From positions 1,054,001 through 1,118,000 of the forward strand of contig NZ_CP066370.1 of the NCBI RefSeq assembly GCF_016406325.1: a DNA stretch of 64,000 nucleotides, given 5' to 3'. Of the stretch, positions 8,619-18,037 are shown piece after piece. The position numbers were made by a program, and so were the translations under genes. Below the pieces are notes generated by a model. It was given only the letters and a program-made list of their open reading frames with translations, made no database searches and was not told the origin of the DNA. Source of the DNA: Shewanella putrefaciens (GTDB lineage Bacteria > Pseudomonadota > Gammaproteobacteria > Enterobacterales > Shewanellaceae). The first letter of the stretch is position 1; the number at the start of each line of letters is the position of its first letter.

Positions 8619-10256
8619 TTAAATTGCACCTTGTCGATACAAGTTAATCAGTCCATTACTTGAAGCGTCTAAGGCGCTGGAATCTTGTTCAGCACTGATC
8701 CTCGCGAGCACATCGTTACCGAGATTTTTACCTAACTCGACTCCCCATTGATCGAAGGAGTTGATATCCCATATTGCCCCTTGAACAAAGGTTCTGTGTT
8801 CATACAGCGCAATTAGCGCACCTAAGGTTTCTGGCGTTAGCTTGTTCATCAATAAAGTATTGCTTGGTTTGTTTCCGGGCATCACTTTATGTTTTGCTAT
8901 TAGCTGTTTTTCTTCATCAGTTAACGAACTATTCGCCAATTCGGCTAACGCTTCCTCGAAGGTTCTACCTTGCATAAGTGCTTGGGTTTGTCCAAAGCAG
9001 TTTGATGCTAATTGATCATGGTGTACGCCAATGGGATTATGGCTTTGCAGCGGCATAATAAAGTCGGCAGGGATCAATGCTGTACCTTGGTGGATGAGTT
9101 GGTGGTAGGCATGCTGACCATTCGTGCCTTCACCTCCCCAAATTACGGGACCTGTACTGTAATCAACGTCAGTTCCATCGAGTGTGACTGACTTGCCGTT
9201 ACTTTCCATATCGAGTTGTTGGAAGTAGGCTGGTAGACCACGTAGATAGTGATCGTATGTTAATACCACATGGGATTGAGCATTAAAAAAATTACCATAC
9301 CATAGAGACAGTAGTCCCATGATGACGGGCATATTTTCTGCCAAGGGTGCACTGGCAAAATGCTCATCCATTTGGTGAGCACCATTGAGTAGGGCTCTGA
9401 AATTATCCATACCCACCAATAATGCAATAGGCAGACCTATGGCAGACCAAAGCGAGTAGCGGCCACCAACCCAGTCCCACATAGGGAAGATGTTATCGGC
9501 ATCAATACCAAACTCAGTTGCTTTAGTCACGTTTGACGTGACTGCAACAAAATGCTTAGCCACATCGGATTGTAAGCCGCCTTTAGCTAAAAACCAGGCC
9601 TTGGCTGTTAAGGTATTTGTCAGTGTTTCTTGGGTACCAAAGGACTTAGAAGACATGATAAACAGTGTGGTTTCAGAATCGAGCAACTTCAGTTTTTCAC
9701 TGATAGAAGTGCCATCAACGTTTGCCACAAAATGGCAATTTAAACCTTGGTTCCAGTATGGACGTAGGGCTTGAGAAACCACTTTAGGGCCAAGAAAAGA
9801 GCCCCCAATACCGATACTCACAATATCGGTTATTGCTTTGCCTGTGTATCCTTTCCATTGTCCAGAAGTCACTGTTTCAACAAATTCCTGCATTTTACTC
9901 AAGGTTTGCTGAACCTCTGGGACGATATCTTGGCCTTCGGCAATAATTGACTGACTAGCTTTGCTGCGAAGCGCGGTATGCAATACAGCGCGCTTTTCCG
10001 TGGTATTTATTATCTCGCCGGCAAACATTGCCTTAATCTTGGCTTCGAGTTGACTGTCTTTGGCTAAGGAAAATAACAGTTCAAGAGTTTCAGCCGTTGC
10101 TCTATTTTTTGAGTAATCGAGAAACAAACCACAAGCCGATAGTGACATATTTTTGAAACGTGCCGCATCAGTTGCAAATAATTCCCGCATATGGGGTAAG
10201 TTTTGTGTGTGTGCTGATAAAGCTTGCCAGGTTGAGCTTTGGGTCAAGAGTGTCAT
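8619..10256 (-). CDS. pgi: Glucose-6-phosphate isomerase
   Basis: Interconverts glucose-6-phosphate and fructose-6-phosphate. 545 residues, typical of the bacterial enzyme (549 in E. coli). The SIS fold signature [16 protein letters not shown] lies near residue 143, the family signature [16 protein letters not shown] near residue 260, and the catalytic-glutamate and histidine segment [13 protein letters not shown] near residue 350. It lies 20 bp downstream of tal and on the same strand, so tal-pgi is probably one operon linking the pentose-phosphate pathway and gluconeogenesis. Fructose-6-phosphate made from GlcNAc elsewhere in this window would also enter here. Confidence 0.98.
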
Positions 10257-10276
10257 CGAATCGTCTCCGAAGAAGC

Positions 10277-11233
10277 TTAGTTTGAGAGTTTTGCCTTGAG
10301 CATTACTTCAAGTTTGCCCTGGTCGATGGCGAAATTACGTATACCTTCCGCTAACTTTTCAACCGCCATTGGATCTTGGTTGAAGTCCCAACGGAATTGC
10401 GCTTCAGTCAGAGGCGTCTCTGCTGCAACCGTCGTTGTCGCTGGTAAGAGTTTAGCTTGAATTTGCGCTTGAGAATTGGCTAACTCTTCTAGGAGTGAAG
10501 GGCCAATAGTTAAGCGGTCACAGCCTGCTAACTCAATGATTTCACCTATATTGCGGAAACTGGCTCCCATTACCACAGTGTTATAACCGTGCTGTTTGTA
10601 GTAGTTGTAAATTTCAGTGACCGAAACAACACCTGGATCATTGGCTGGTGCATAATCCTTACCTGTGTCTTTTTTATACCAATCTAGAATACGGCCAACA
10701 AAAGGAGAAATCAGGTAAACGCCTGCTTCAGCGCAAGCTCGAGCCTGAGCAAAACTGAATAATAATGTGAGATTGCAATTAATCCCTTCTTGCTCTAATT
10801 CCTTGGCTGCACAAATGCCTTCCCATGTAGAGGCTAATTTGATCAAAATACGAGATTTATCAATCCCAGCTTCTTGATACAAACGTACTAGCTTATGGGC
10901 TTTAGCAATGGATTTTTCTTTATCGAATGAGAGGCGGGCATCGACCTCTGTTGAGATTCGGCCTGGAACGAGCTTCAGAATTTCAACGCCGATATTGACT
11001 GCTAGCTTGTCACTCGCATCGTCAATTTGTTGCTCAAGTTCAGTGCTCTGTGTCTGTGCCCAAGCAATGGCATTATCAATTAAATAACTATATTCAGGGA
11101 TTTGAGCTGCTTTTAAGATGAGAGATGGATTTGTTGTCGCATCCTCAGGTTGATAGCGTTTAATTGCTTCTATATCACCGGTATCTGCAACAATAGTTGT
11201 ATATGACTTGAGTTGTTCTAACGTATTGGCCAT
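10277..11233 (-). CDS. tal: Transaldolase
   Basis: Class I transaldolase of the non-oxidative pentose-phosphate pathway. 318 residues. The family signature [13 protein letters not shown] lies near residue 30, the Schiff-base lysine is in the [11 protein letters not shown] segment near residue 130, and [11 protein letters not shown] follows. The ATG at 11233 is chosen over 11242 because the AAGGA Shine-Dalgarno is 8 nt from it but touches the upstream ATG, and because the family begins MANTLEQLK. It leads the tal-pgi pair (20-bp gap). Confidence 0.98.
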
Positions 11234-11436
11234 GGAAAACATCCTTCTCAGGTAACTGTCTAAACTCGGAATTCACTGATGACTATTAGAAGCGATTTTA
11301 CCAACTTTTCCAACCTCGAATGTAAAAAAATTACAAAAATGACAAAACAATGTCGATTTCAATGTAAGGAACTAAAGTCATTCATTTCAGTTGGAGGGAA
11401 GTACCAATCGCTTAGGTATTATAGATGCCAAAAAAC

Positions 11437-11464
11437 AAAAAAGTCGCTGCAAGCAGCGACTTTT
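11437..11464 (-). terminator. Terminator after ompA-like gene
   Basis: GTCGCTGC-TT-GCAGCGAC stem (minus strand) followed by a T run, directly after the porin stop codon. Confidence 0.9.
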
Positions 11465-11482
11465 GTAATGGACTGTAATGAA

Positions 11483-12583
11483 TTACTTCAGAACAGGTTG
11501 TTTTGTTGTGGTTGTAACGATAGCTTCAATGCGACGGTTCGCAGCATGAGCTTCTTTCGAATCACCAGCAACTAACGGCTGAGTAATACCGTAACCGTTG
11601 GAGGTCACACGACTTCTGCTAATACCAAATTTTTCTACAAGAATATTGGCAACAGCGTCAGCACGCTTGTCAGACAGAACCATGTTGTATTCTGGTTTAC
11701 CTACGTTTGAGGCATGACCAGCAATTTCAACTGTGAATTCAGGGTTCTTGTTCAAGTAGTTAGCTAGTCTTTCGATGTCTTTGTAGTATACATTTTTAAC
11801 TACAGCAGAGTCGTTAGCAAACTGGATTGAACCTACGTCTTCTTTGTTTTTCACATTTTCATAAATGGTACAGCCCACAGAGTCAACTTTATGAGTTGCT
11901 GGTGTCGCTGGACATTGATCTTTATCGTCGTATACACCATCGTTGTCTGAGTCGACAGGTGCAGCAACAACGGCTGCTACAACTGGTGCAGCGGCGGCAA
12001 CTGGAGTGCCAAAACGGTAGCTAAGCTCTAGGCCCCAGTAGTTGCTATCTGCTTCAACGATGTTGTATTTGTCATCTAAGTTTTCATAACGACGGTATTT
12101 GGCTTGTAACTTCAAGTTGTCAGTGAAGTTGTAGCCGATACCTGCACCAAAGTATGGGGCGAAGTCGTCAGAGCTATATGAACTACGATCACCAGAAATA
12201 GTATTACGTTGGCTATTTTCAAGAGTGTAATACATTGCTCCAGCTTCAGCTGATAGGCTCCAACGGTTAGCTAATGGCCAAAGACCAACTAAACCAAGTG
12301 TCGCGCCTTTTACGTCAGCATCGTTGCTAATGCCTGAAGTGGTCCAATCAGCGTTACCTAGATCACGGTAGCCGATTTCTGCACCAAAGTAGTCATTAAA
12401 CATATAGCCGGCAAATATATCCCATGCGTATGGGTTGTCATCACCGTTTTGAGTTGCAATGTGTTCATAGTTATTAACGCCTAGACCTGCACCAACATAC
12501 CAAGGCGTGAGTTCTTGAGATGCACTGGCAGCAAGTGGGAGCATTGACGTAAGTAAAACTACTTTTAATGTATTCTTCATCAT
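11483..12583 (-). CDS. ompA: OmpA family outer-membrane porin with calcium-binding linker
   Basis: Outer-membrane protein that anchors to peptidoglycan. After a signal peptide (MKNTLKVVLLTSML, cleaved near ASAS), an eight-stranded barrel occupies roughly residues 20-190. A Pro/Ala/Val linker and one thrombospondin type 3-like repeat (DSDNDGVYDDKDQCP) follow, then the C-terminal OmpA domain (about residues 250-365) with the peptidoglycan-binding segment NYMVLSDKRADAV. Two adjacent ATG codons (12583 and 12580) could start it; extension to 12640 would bury the signal peptide. It has its own terminator and no operon partner. Confidence 0.93.
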   Translation of the reverse strand: MMKNTLKVVLLTSMLPLAASASQELTPWYVGAGLGVNNYEHIATQNGDDNPYAWDIFAGYMFNDYFGAEIGYRDLGNADWTTSGISNDADVKGATLGLVGLWPLANRWSLSAEAGAMYYTLENSQRNTISGDRSSYSSDDFAPYFGAGIGYNFTDNLKLQAKYRRYENLDDKYNIVEADSNYWGLELSYRFGTPVAAAAPVVAAVVAAPVDSDNDGVYDDKDQCPATPATHKVDSVGCTIYENVKNKEDVGSIQFANDSAVVKNVYYKDIERLANYLNKNPEFTVEIAGHASNVGKPEYNMVLSDKRADAVANILVEKFGISRSRVTSNGYGITQPLVAGDSKEAHAANRRIEAIVTTTTKQPVLK

Positions 12584-12776
12584 TTGTTTAAGTCCATTGT
12601 TTATGATTCTCCACAAAATATGCTTTGCGGTTTTATGCAAAACATTGCTAGCACTGAGTGTGGGGATCCTTATGGTATTGTAGCCAGCGGTTAATTATCA
12701 CCTCATTTGTTAAATTTTTCCAGTGTTAAGTCTAATGTTTTTATCGTTCACCATTCCGTTAATGCGTTTGAATGTT

Positions 12777-12803
12777 AAAAAGGCACTCAAAAGAGTGCCT
12801 TTA
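12777..12803 (-). terminator. Terminator after phosphoketolase gene
   Basis: GGCACTC-ttttt-like loop-GAGTGCC stem with a T run on the minus strand, 34 bp beyond the phosphoketolase stop. Confidence 0.85.
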
Positions 12804-12836
12804 AAATGTATCGATATTGTTAGCTAATTTTGTTAA

Positions 12837-15203
12837 TTAACGTGTCCAAACCCAGTTTTCAATTTCGATTGGATCAACACCATTTGCTTTAATATAGTTG
12901 CGATGATCAACAAGTCTCTGCAGCATATCTGTGGTAATTGAAACATGCTGAGTTTCATCTATTACGCCTTGTTGGAACAACTTATAAGCCATATCAATAA
13001 CAAGGTGATAGCGTGATGTTCCATTACGAACGCCCATATCGAATGGTGTGGTTGTTGAACCTTCTTCTTCATATCCTTTAATTCTAAAACGGCGACTTCC
13101 TTTGTAATCAAAAATTAACTTTTTAATTGTATTTGGATAACCATGATAGTTAAATACGACTCCTTTATCTTGAGTAAATATTTCATCCATTAACCAAGGC
13201 TTTTCTTTAAACTTACGGCTACCTAAGCCATCACTGCTTAATTCCGTTACACTAACGAAGCGAATTCTTGCTCTTGGTAATAATTCCCGAATTAATACCA
13301 AGGATGCCATACATTCTTGAGTGACATAGTCTCCGCAGCCTGCAAGAACAATATCGGGATTCTCGTCAGAAGCAAAATCCCATACCATAACACCGTCTTT
13401 TGCTTGCTTACGGGCTTCTTCTAGGCTTAACCATTGAGGGAGTTCTTTTTTACCTGCAACAAGGATATTGAGCTTGTCACGGTCGGCAAATGCGCGCTCT
13501 GTATAGACGAGAGTACTGTTGGCATCAGCAGGTAAATAAGCCGAAATAATTTTTGGATGTTTTTCTAACATTGCCCCTAAAAATGAAGGGTTTTGGTGTG
13601 AGTAGCCATTGTGATCTTGACGCTCTAAGAGGGAAGATAGCACGACGTTACATGCTGGTAGTGGTTTACGGAAGTGGACACCTTGGCTTGCATATACATA
13701 CTTACAGTATTGATCTGCCATGGATGAAACGACCTGCGAGAAGGACTCATAAGTTGGGAACATGCCATGTCGTCCCGTTACTGTATAGCCATGCAACATA
13801 CCGAAAAGCAAGTTCTCTGATAATAATTCAATCACTCGTCCATCGCGGGACATATCTTCATCCCAGCTTTCGATTGGCCACTGCCATGCGCGATCTGTTT
13901 CTTCAAATACCGCTTGTAATTGGTTTGAATAGGTTTCATCTGGACTGAAAATGCGTAGATTATTTTGATCACGGTTAAGCTTAAATGCATCTCGCATCCA
14001 CTGGCCCATTTTCAGCATTGAAAAACCACGTTGACCACGTGGAACTTCTGGACCGTAGCAGAGTTTTTCAAGATCGGGATTAGATAAAGCTCTAACTACT
14101 TCGCCACCATAGGTTAAGTGTTGGCGGCCACAGGCAAGTTGTTTCGGTGGGATTAATGAGCAGATATCGGCATCAAAAATCAGCTCACCTTTATCATTCA
14201 TATGATAAAGCTCTTGGAAATGATAGCTGGCTAGCCAGTTATTGAGTGAATCAAGGTGGCCTTTGTCAGTCGCACATTTATTCACAATGACTTGATGAGA
14301 TTCGCAATTGCCCTCTAGCTTGACACCATTGTATTCGCTCACGCCTGTCCAACCTTTAGCTGTCCGCATCAAGATCACTGGCCAGCGAGGTTTGACGACA
14401 TCTTCACCACTACGAGCTCGGGTTTGAATCTCGTTGATCATGCTGTAAGCAGTATCCATGGCATTTGTCATCTGCACATAGATATCTTCTTCTGCATCAC
14501 TGTCAACAATGATGGGGAAATAACCTAAGCCTCGGAATTCAAGATCTAGCTCTTCATGGCTCATGCGCCCCATACGAGTTGGACCAGAAATTTTATAACC
14601 ATTAATATGCACTATTGGAAGCACGGCCCCGTTGGTGGCCGGTGATACTAAACGGTTTGCATACCATGAGGCGGCGAGTGGGCCAGTTTCTGATTCACCG
14701 TCACCAATCAAAACCGTGGCGATTAGGTCAGGATTATCGAGAACGGCACCCCAACCTACTGAAAGTGAATAGCCTAATTCCCCCCCCTCAAGGATTTGCC
14801 CTGGAGCTTCTGGGTTCGCGTGTGAAGGATAACCATAGGCTGCTGAAAACTTTTTACAGATATCTTCGATACCAGTTTCGTTATACGGAATCGTTTCAGG
14901 GTAGAAGTGGCTTAAGGAACCTTCGAGGAACAAGTTAGCTTGTACGGCAGGGAAACCGTGACCAGGGCCAACTAAATAGATGAATGGACGATTATGTTTA
15001 ACGATGAGTCTATTAATGTTGGCATAAACAAAGTTGATACCAGGACACGTTCCCCAGTGACCGAGTAAGCGTGGTTTTATGTCAGAGTGTGCTAGTGGAC
15101 GTTTATGTAAGACATTTTGTTTGAGGTAAATTTGTGATGTGGCAAGGAAGTTTGTTGCTCTGACGTACTTTTTCAGAGCGTTTATTTCATGGATGTGTGT
15201 CAT
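12837..15203 (-). CDS. xfp: Phosphoketolase
   Basis: Thiamine-diphosphate enzyme that splits xylulose-5-phosphate (and often fructose-6-phosphate) with phosphate into acetyl phosphate plus a C3 or C4 sugar phosphate. 788 residues, the usual family length. Visible signatures: LGHWGTCPGINFVYAN near residue 46, GPGHGFPA near residue 80, EGGELGYSLSVGWGA near residue 140, GDGESETGPLAASW (the ThDP-binding segment), and SHQNPSF near residue 530. The ATG at 15203 is preceded by GAGG at good spacing; the longer form from 15227 is less likely. It makes an acetyl-phosphate bypass of glycolysis and sits near tal and pgi, which feed it. Transcribed alone, divergent from the symporter gene. Confidence 0.96.
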   Translation of the reverse strand: MTHIHEINALKKYVRATNFLATSQIYLKQNVLHKRPLAHSDIKPRLLGHWGTCPGINFVYANINRLIVKHNRPFIYLVGPGHGFPAVQANLFLEGSLSHFYPETIPYNETGIEDICKKFSAAYGYPSHANPEAPGQILEGGELGYSLSVGWGAVLDNPDLIATVLIGDGESETGPLAASWYANRLVSPATNGAVLPIVHINGYKISGPTRMGRMSHEELDLEFRGLGYFPIIVDSDAEEDIYVQMTNAMDTAYSMINEIQTRARSGEDVVKPRWPVILMRTAKGWTGVSEYNGVKLEGNCESHQVIVNKCATDKGHLDSLNNWLASYHFQELYHMNDKGELIFDADICSLIPPKQLACGRQHLTYGGEVVRALSNPDLEKLCYGPEVPRGQRGFSMLKMGQWMRDAFKLNRDQNNLRIFSPDETYSNQLQAVFEETDRAWQWPIESWDEDMSRDGRVIELLSENLLFGMLHGYTVTGRHGMFPTYESFSQVVSSMADQYCKYVYASQGVHFRKPLPACNVVLSSLLERQDHNGYSHQNPSFLGAMLEKHPKIISAYLPADANSTLVYTERAFADRDKLNILVAGKKELPQWLSLEEARKQAKDGVMVWDFASDENPDIVLAGCGDYVTQECMASLVLIRELLPRARIRFVSVTELSSDGLGSRKFKEKPWLMDEIFTQDKGVVFNYHGYPNTIKKLIFDYKGSRRFRIKGYEEEGSTTTPFDMGVRNGTSRYHLVIDMAYKLFQQGVIDETQHVSITTDMLQRLVDHRNYIKANGVDPIEIENWVWTR

Positions 15204-15630
15204 ATTTAGCCTCACTAGAGCTGACAAAAGTAAATTGAGTTTCGATGGGGTTACTATATTTGTAGTTTTATTACAAAAATGTGCCCTACATCCAAATTTT
15301 AAAAGTTGTTTTTGATGTTACGTTTGGTGGTTTGAGTTTTCTCATTTGTTAATTTAGCTTTAACAAAGGCTTGCGTGAAGTTATGTCTAGTGACGCGGTC
15401 GGTGTTTGAGCGTGTAAATGTAGGCTTGATCACATGAGTGATTTCGAATACTGTGCTACTTTGCTGCGTTGAATTCGGTAGCCGTGATGTTGTAAATTCA
15501 CGGAAGGATAATTTGAAAAAATAAATCTACTGAAATTCTTACCTTTAACTTGGAAGGATTCATTCACCACAGATGTTGTACCTTTAATTACCATTAGAGG
15601 AGCATTTGCTACGGGAAGAAGTAAAATAAT
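15204..15630. other. Divergent promoter region, xfp / symporter
   Basis: 427 bp without a gene between two divergent genes. It should hold both promoters. A CCGTGA/TCACGG stem at 15482-15503 is the only clear hairpin. The T-rich stretch 15240-15360 belongs to the xfp leader side. I see no gene. Confidence 0.45.
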
Positions 15631-17076
15631 ATGTTAGAAACCATAGTTAATTTTTTGAATGCGCTACTTTGGGGCAAGTTGTTAGTTTATGGACTGGTAG
15701 GTGCTGGTCTTTATTTCAGTATTAGACTTGCCTTTATCCAGTTAACTCACTTTAAACATTCCATTAAAGTTATGACCATGAGCCGACAAGGTTGCGATAG
15801 CGGACTTTCTTCATTTCAAGTCTTTTGCACCAGTATGGCTGCTCGTGTCGGTGCCGGTAATATGGCAGGTGTTGCTGTCGCTATCGGTGCAGCAGGCCCT
15901 GGTGCGGTATTTTGGATGTGGCTCATCGCTATTTTAGGTATGGCGACTGCTATGGTTGAATCAACCTTAGCACAGGTTTATAAAGTTCGAGATCATAATG
16001 GTCAGTTTCGTGGTGGCCCTTCTTATTATATGGAGAAAGGACTGGGTCAGAGATGGATGGGCATTTTATTTGCAGTCTTTCTGATTATTGCATTTGGTTT
16101 AGTATTCAATGCAGTACAAGCAAATACTATCACTGGTGCTATGGAACGGGTATTTGGTTTTAATCCTACTTATGTCGGGATTGGATTGGTCGTCGCTAGT
16201 GGCTTTGTGATTGTAGGCGGTCTACGTAAAGTGGCGCGAGTCTCAGAGTTTATAGTGCCTATCATGGCGTTAGCCTATATTCTCGTTGCTTTCATTATCG
16301 TTATGTTCAATTTAGATCAACTCCCTGCAATTATTAGCTTAATTGTGAAGAGTGCTTTTGGGTGGCAAGAGGCTGCGGCTGGCGGTGTGGCTTATACTGT
16401 CTCGCAAGCGATGCAAGCGGGTATTGCTCGTGGACTTTTCTCGAATGAAGCGGGTATGGGGAGTGCGGCAAATGTTGCAGCAAGTGCATCACCTAACCCT
16501 AATCATCCTGCATCTCAAGGCTTTGTCCAAATGATGGGGGTATTTGCCGATACTATCGTTATTTGTACTGCAACGGCTGCGATCATCCTGTTATCTGGGG
16601 ATATTGGCACTAGTGAGGATGGTATTCGACTCACTATCAATGCCATGTCTACTCATGTTGGAGATTGGGGGGGGGCATTTATTGCAGTCGCAATTTTCTT
16701 ATTTTGTTTTACCTCTATTATTGCAAACTATTCTTATGCTGAAACGAATGTGATGTTTTTGACTGGCAATAGTACCAAGGCACTACCCTTATTCCGCTTA
16801 TGTGTATTAGGTATGGTGATGTTTGGCGCCGTTGCAAAGATTAGTCTAGTGTGGAATTTAGCTGATGTCTCAATGGGGCTTATGGCTACAGTAAATATTG
16901 TGGCATTACTGCTTTTATCTGGGTTGGCTATCCGAGTCATTAACGATTATCGTGAGCAGCTTAAAACAGGGAAAATGCCAGAATTTGATCGCAGTAAGTT
17001 TCCTGAGCTTATGGATCAACTAGATAATGATATTTGGCAAGATACAGGTGATGCTAAATCAGCTAAAGTACTGTAA
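15631..17076 (+). CDS. Alanine/glycine:cation symporter (AGCS family)
   Basis: Inner-membrane sodium-coupled importer of alanine or glycine. 481 residues with about ten or eleven membrane segments. AGCS signatures are visible: VGAGNMAGVAVAIGAAGPGAVFWMW near residue 75, GGPSYYMEKGLG near residue 128, and SQAMQAGIARGLFSNEAGMGSA near residue 260. The reading frame passes intact through a run of nine G at 16667-16675. It is a single-gene unit with its own terminator, divergent from the phosphoketolase gene. Confidence 0.95.
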   Translation: MLETIVNFLNALLWGKLLVYGLVGAGLYFSIRLAFIQLTHFKHSIKVMTMSRQGCDSGLSSFQVFCTSMAARVGAGNMAGVAVAIGAAGPGAVFWMWLIAILGMATAMVESTLAQVYKVRDHNGQFRGGPSYYMEKGLGQRWMGILFAVFLIIAFGLVFNAVQANTITGAMERVFGFNPTYVGIGLVVASGFVIVGGLRKVARVSEFIVPIMALAYILVAFIIVMFNLDQLPAIISLIVKSAFGWQEAAAGGVAYTVSQAMQAGIARGLFSNEAGMGSAANVAASASPNPNHPASQGFVQMMGVFADTIVICTATAAIILLSGDIGTSEDGIRLTINAMSTHVGDWGGAFIAVAIFLFCFTSIIANYSYAETNVMFLTGNSTKALPLFRLCVLGMVMFGAVAKISLVWNLADVSMGLMATVNIVALLLLSGLAIRVINDYREQLKTGKMPEFDRSKFPELMDQLDNDIWQDTGDAKSAKVL

Positions 17077-17123
17077 TTCATTAGTTTAGCATTATTCTTT
17101 AGTTTGTTTATTATTGCTATTGC

Positions 17124-17154
17124 AAAAACCACGTATGCAATACGTGGTTTTTTT
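17124..17154 (+). terminator. Terminator after symporter gene
   Basis: AACCACGTA-tgcaa-TACGTGGTT stem followed by seven T. Confidence 0.9.
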
Positions 17155-17204
17155 ATCTCTGGTAAGTATGATGGTAAGGTCTTCTTTTTCAATTGGAGTT
17201 TTTG

Positions 17205-17978
17205 ATGTTGATATTGGTTTCACCGGCTAAAACCCTCGATTTTGAGCAGCCACCCTTAACTCAAGTCTATTCTCAGCCTGATTTTTTATACCATAGCCAA
17301 GAGTTGATCCAAGTTTGTCGACAGTTAGCTCCGAGTGATATAGCAACACTAATGAAAGTCAGTGATAAAATTGCAGGTTTAAATGCTGCCCGTTTTGAAG
17401 GGTGGCAACCTCAATTTACTTTAGAAAATGCCAAACAAGCCATTTTTGCTTTTAGAGGCGATGTGTATACAGGCTTTGATGCCGATACATTATCATCACA
17501 AGAGCTAGAACGCGCTCAGTCACAGTTGCGTATTTTGTCGGGGTTGTATGGTTTATTGCGCCCCTTGGATTTAATCTTGCCTTATCGTTTAGAAATGGGG
17601 ACTGCATTAAATAATGCTAGAGGTAAGAATCTTTATGATTTTTGGGGAGATATATTAACGCTAGCCGTTAACAAAACGCTAACGGAACAGGGTGATAGGA
17701 TAGTCGTTAATTTAGCCTCTAATGAATATTTCAAAGCGATAAAAGTGAGACAGTTAGATGGGCAATTAATCACACCAGTATTTAAAGATTATAAAAATGG
17801 TCAATATAAAGTGATTAGCTTTTTTGCTAAGCGAGCTCGAGGCATGATGGCGCGGTATATTATTAAACAGCAGATAAACTCTATCGATGAATTAATAAAA
17901 TTTGATGCTGCAGGCTATTACTACAGCGAAGAGCATAGTACGCAGAGTGAGCCGACTTTTTTACGTGAAGCACAATAG
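17205..17978 (+). CDS. yaaA: Peroxide stress protein YaaA (DUF328)
   Basis: Member of the YaaA/DUF328 family, which in E. coli lowers free iron and limits DNA damage under hydrogen peroxide. 257 residues, the usual length. It begins [13 protein letters not shown], the family hallmark, and contains [20 protein letters not shown] near residue 120 and [17 protein letters not shown] near residue 205. The ATG at 17205 has TTGGAG about 8 nt upstream and matches the family N terminus, so the in-frame start at 17193 is not used. Single gene. Confidence 0.96.
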   Translation: MLILVSPAKTLDFEQPPLTQVYSQPDFLYHSQELIQVCRQLAPSDIATLMKVSDKIAGLNAARFEGWQPQFTLENAKQAIFAFRGDVYTGFDADTLSSQELERAQSQLRILSGLYGLLRPLDLILPYRLEMGTALNNARGKNLYDFWGDILTLAVNKTLTEQGDRIVVNLASNEYFKAIKVRQLDGQLITPVFKDYKNGQYKVISFFAKRARGMMARYIIKQQINSIDELIKFDAAGYYYSEEHSTQSEPTFLREAQ

Positions 17979-17992
17979 GAAATAGAAGGGAA

Positions 17993-18024
17993 TAATAGAG
18001 AACGGTTAACGTCATTCTCTATTA
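17993..18024. terminator. Possible bidirectional terminator
   Basis: AATAGAGAA/TTCTCTATT stem (9 bp) with a 12-nt loop between the convergent yaaA and M28 peptidase genes. There is no strong T run, so confidence is modest. Confidence 0.4.
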
Positions 18025-18037
18025 CTCCATTTACTTG

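Noticed and set aside
11279..11575. 98-codon frame antisense to the ompA-like gene end and its terminator
   Set aside because: Spans the porin terminator, lacks a ribosome site and overlaps the porin on the other strand.
14780..14787. Eight-C tract in the phosphoketolase gene
   Set aside because: The reading frame passes through intact and encodes the conserved LEGGELGYS region, so it is not a frame defect.
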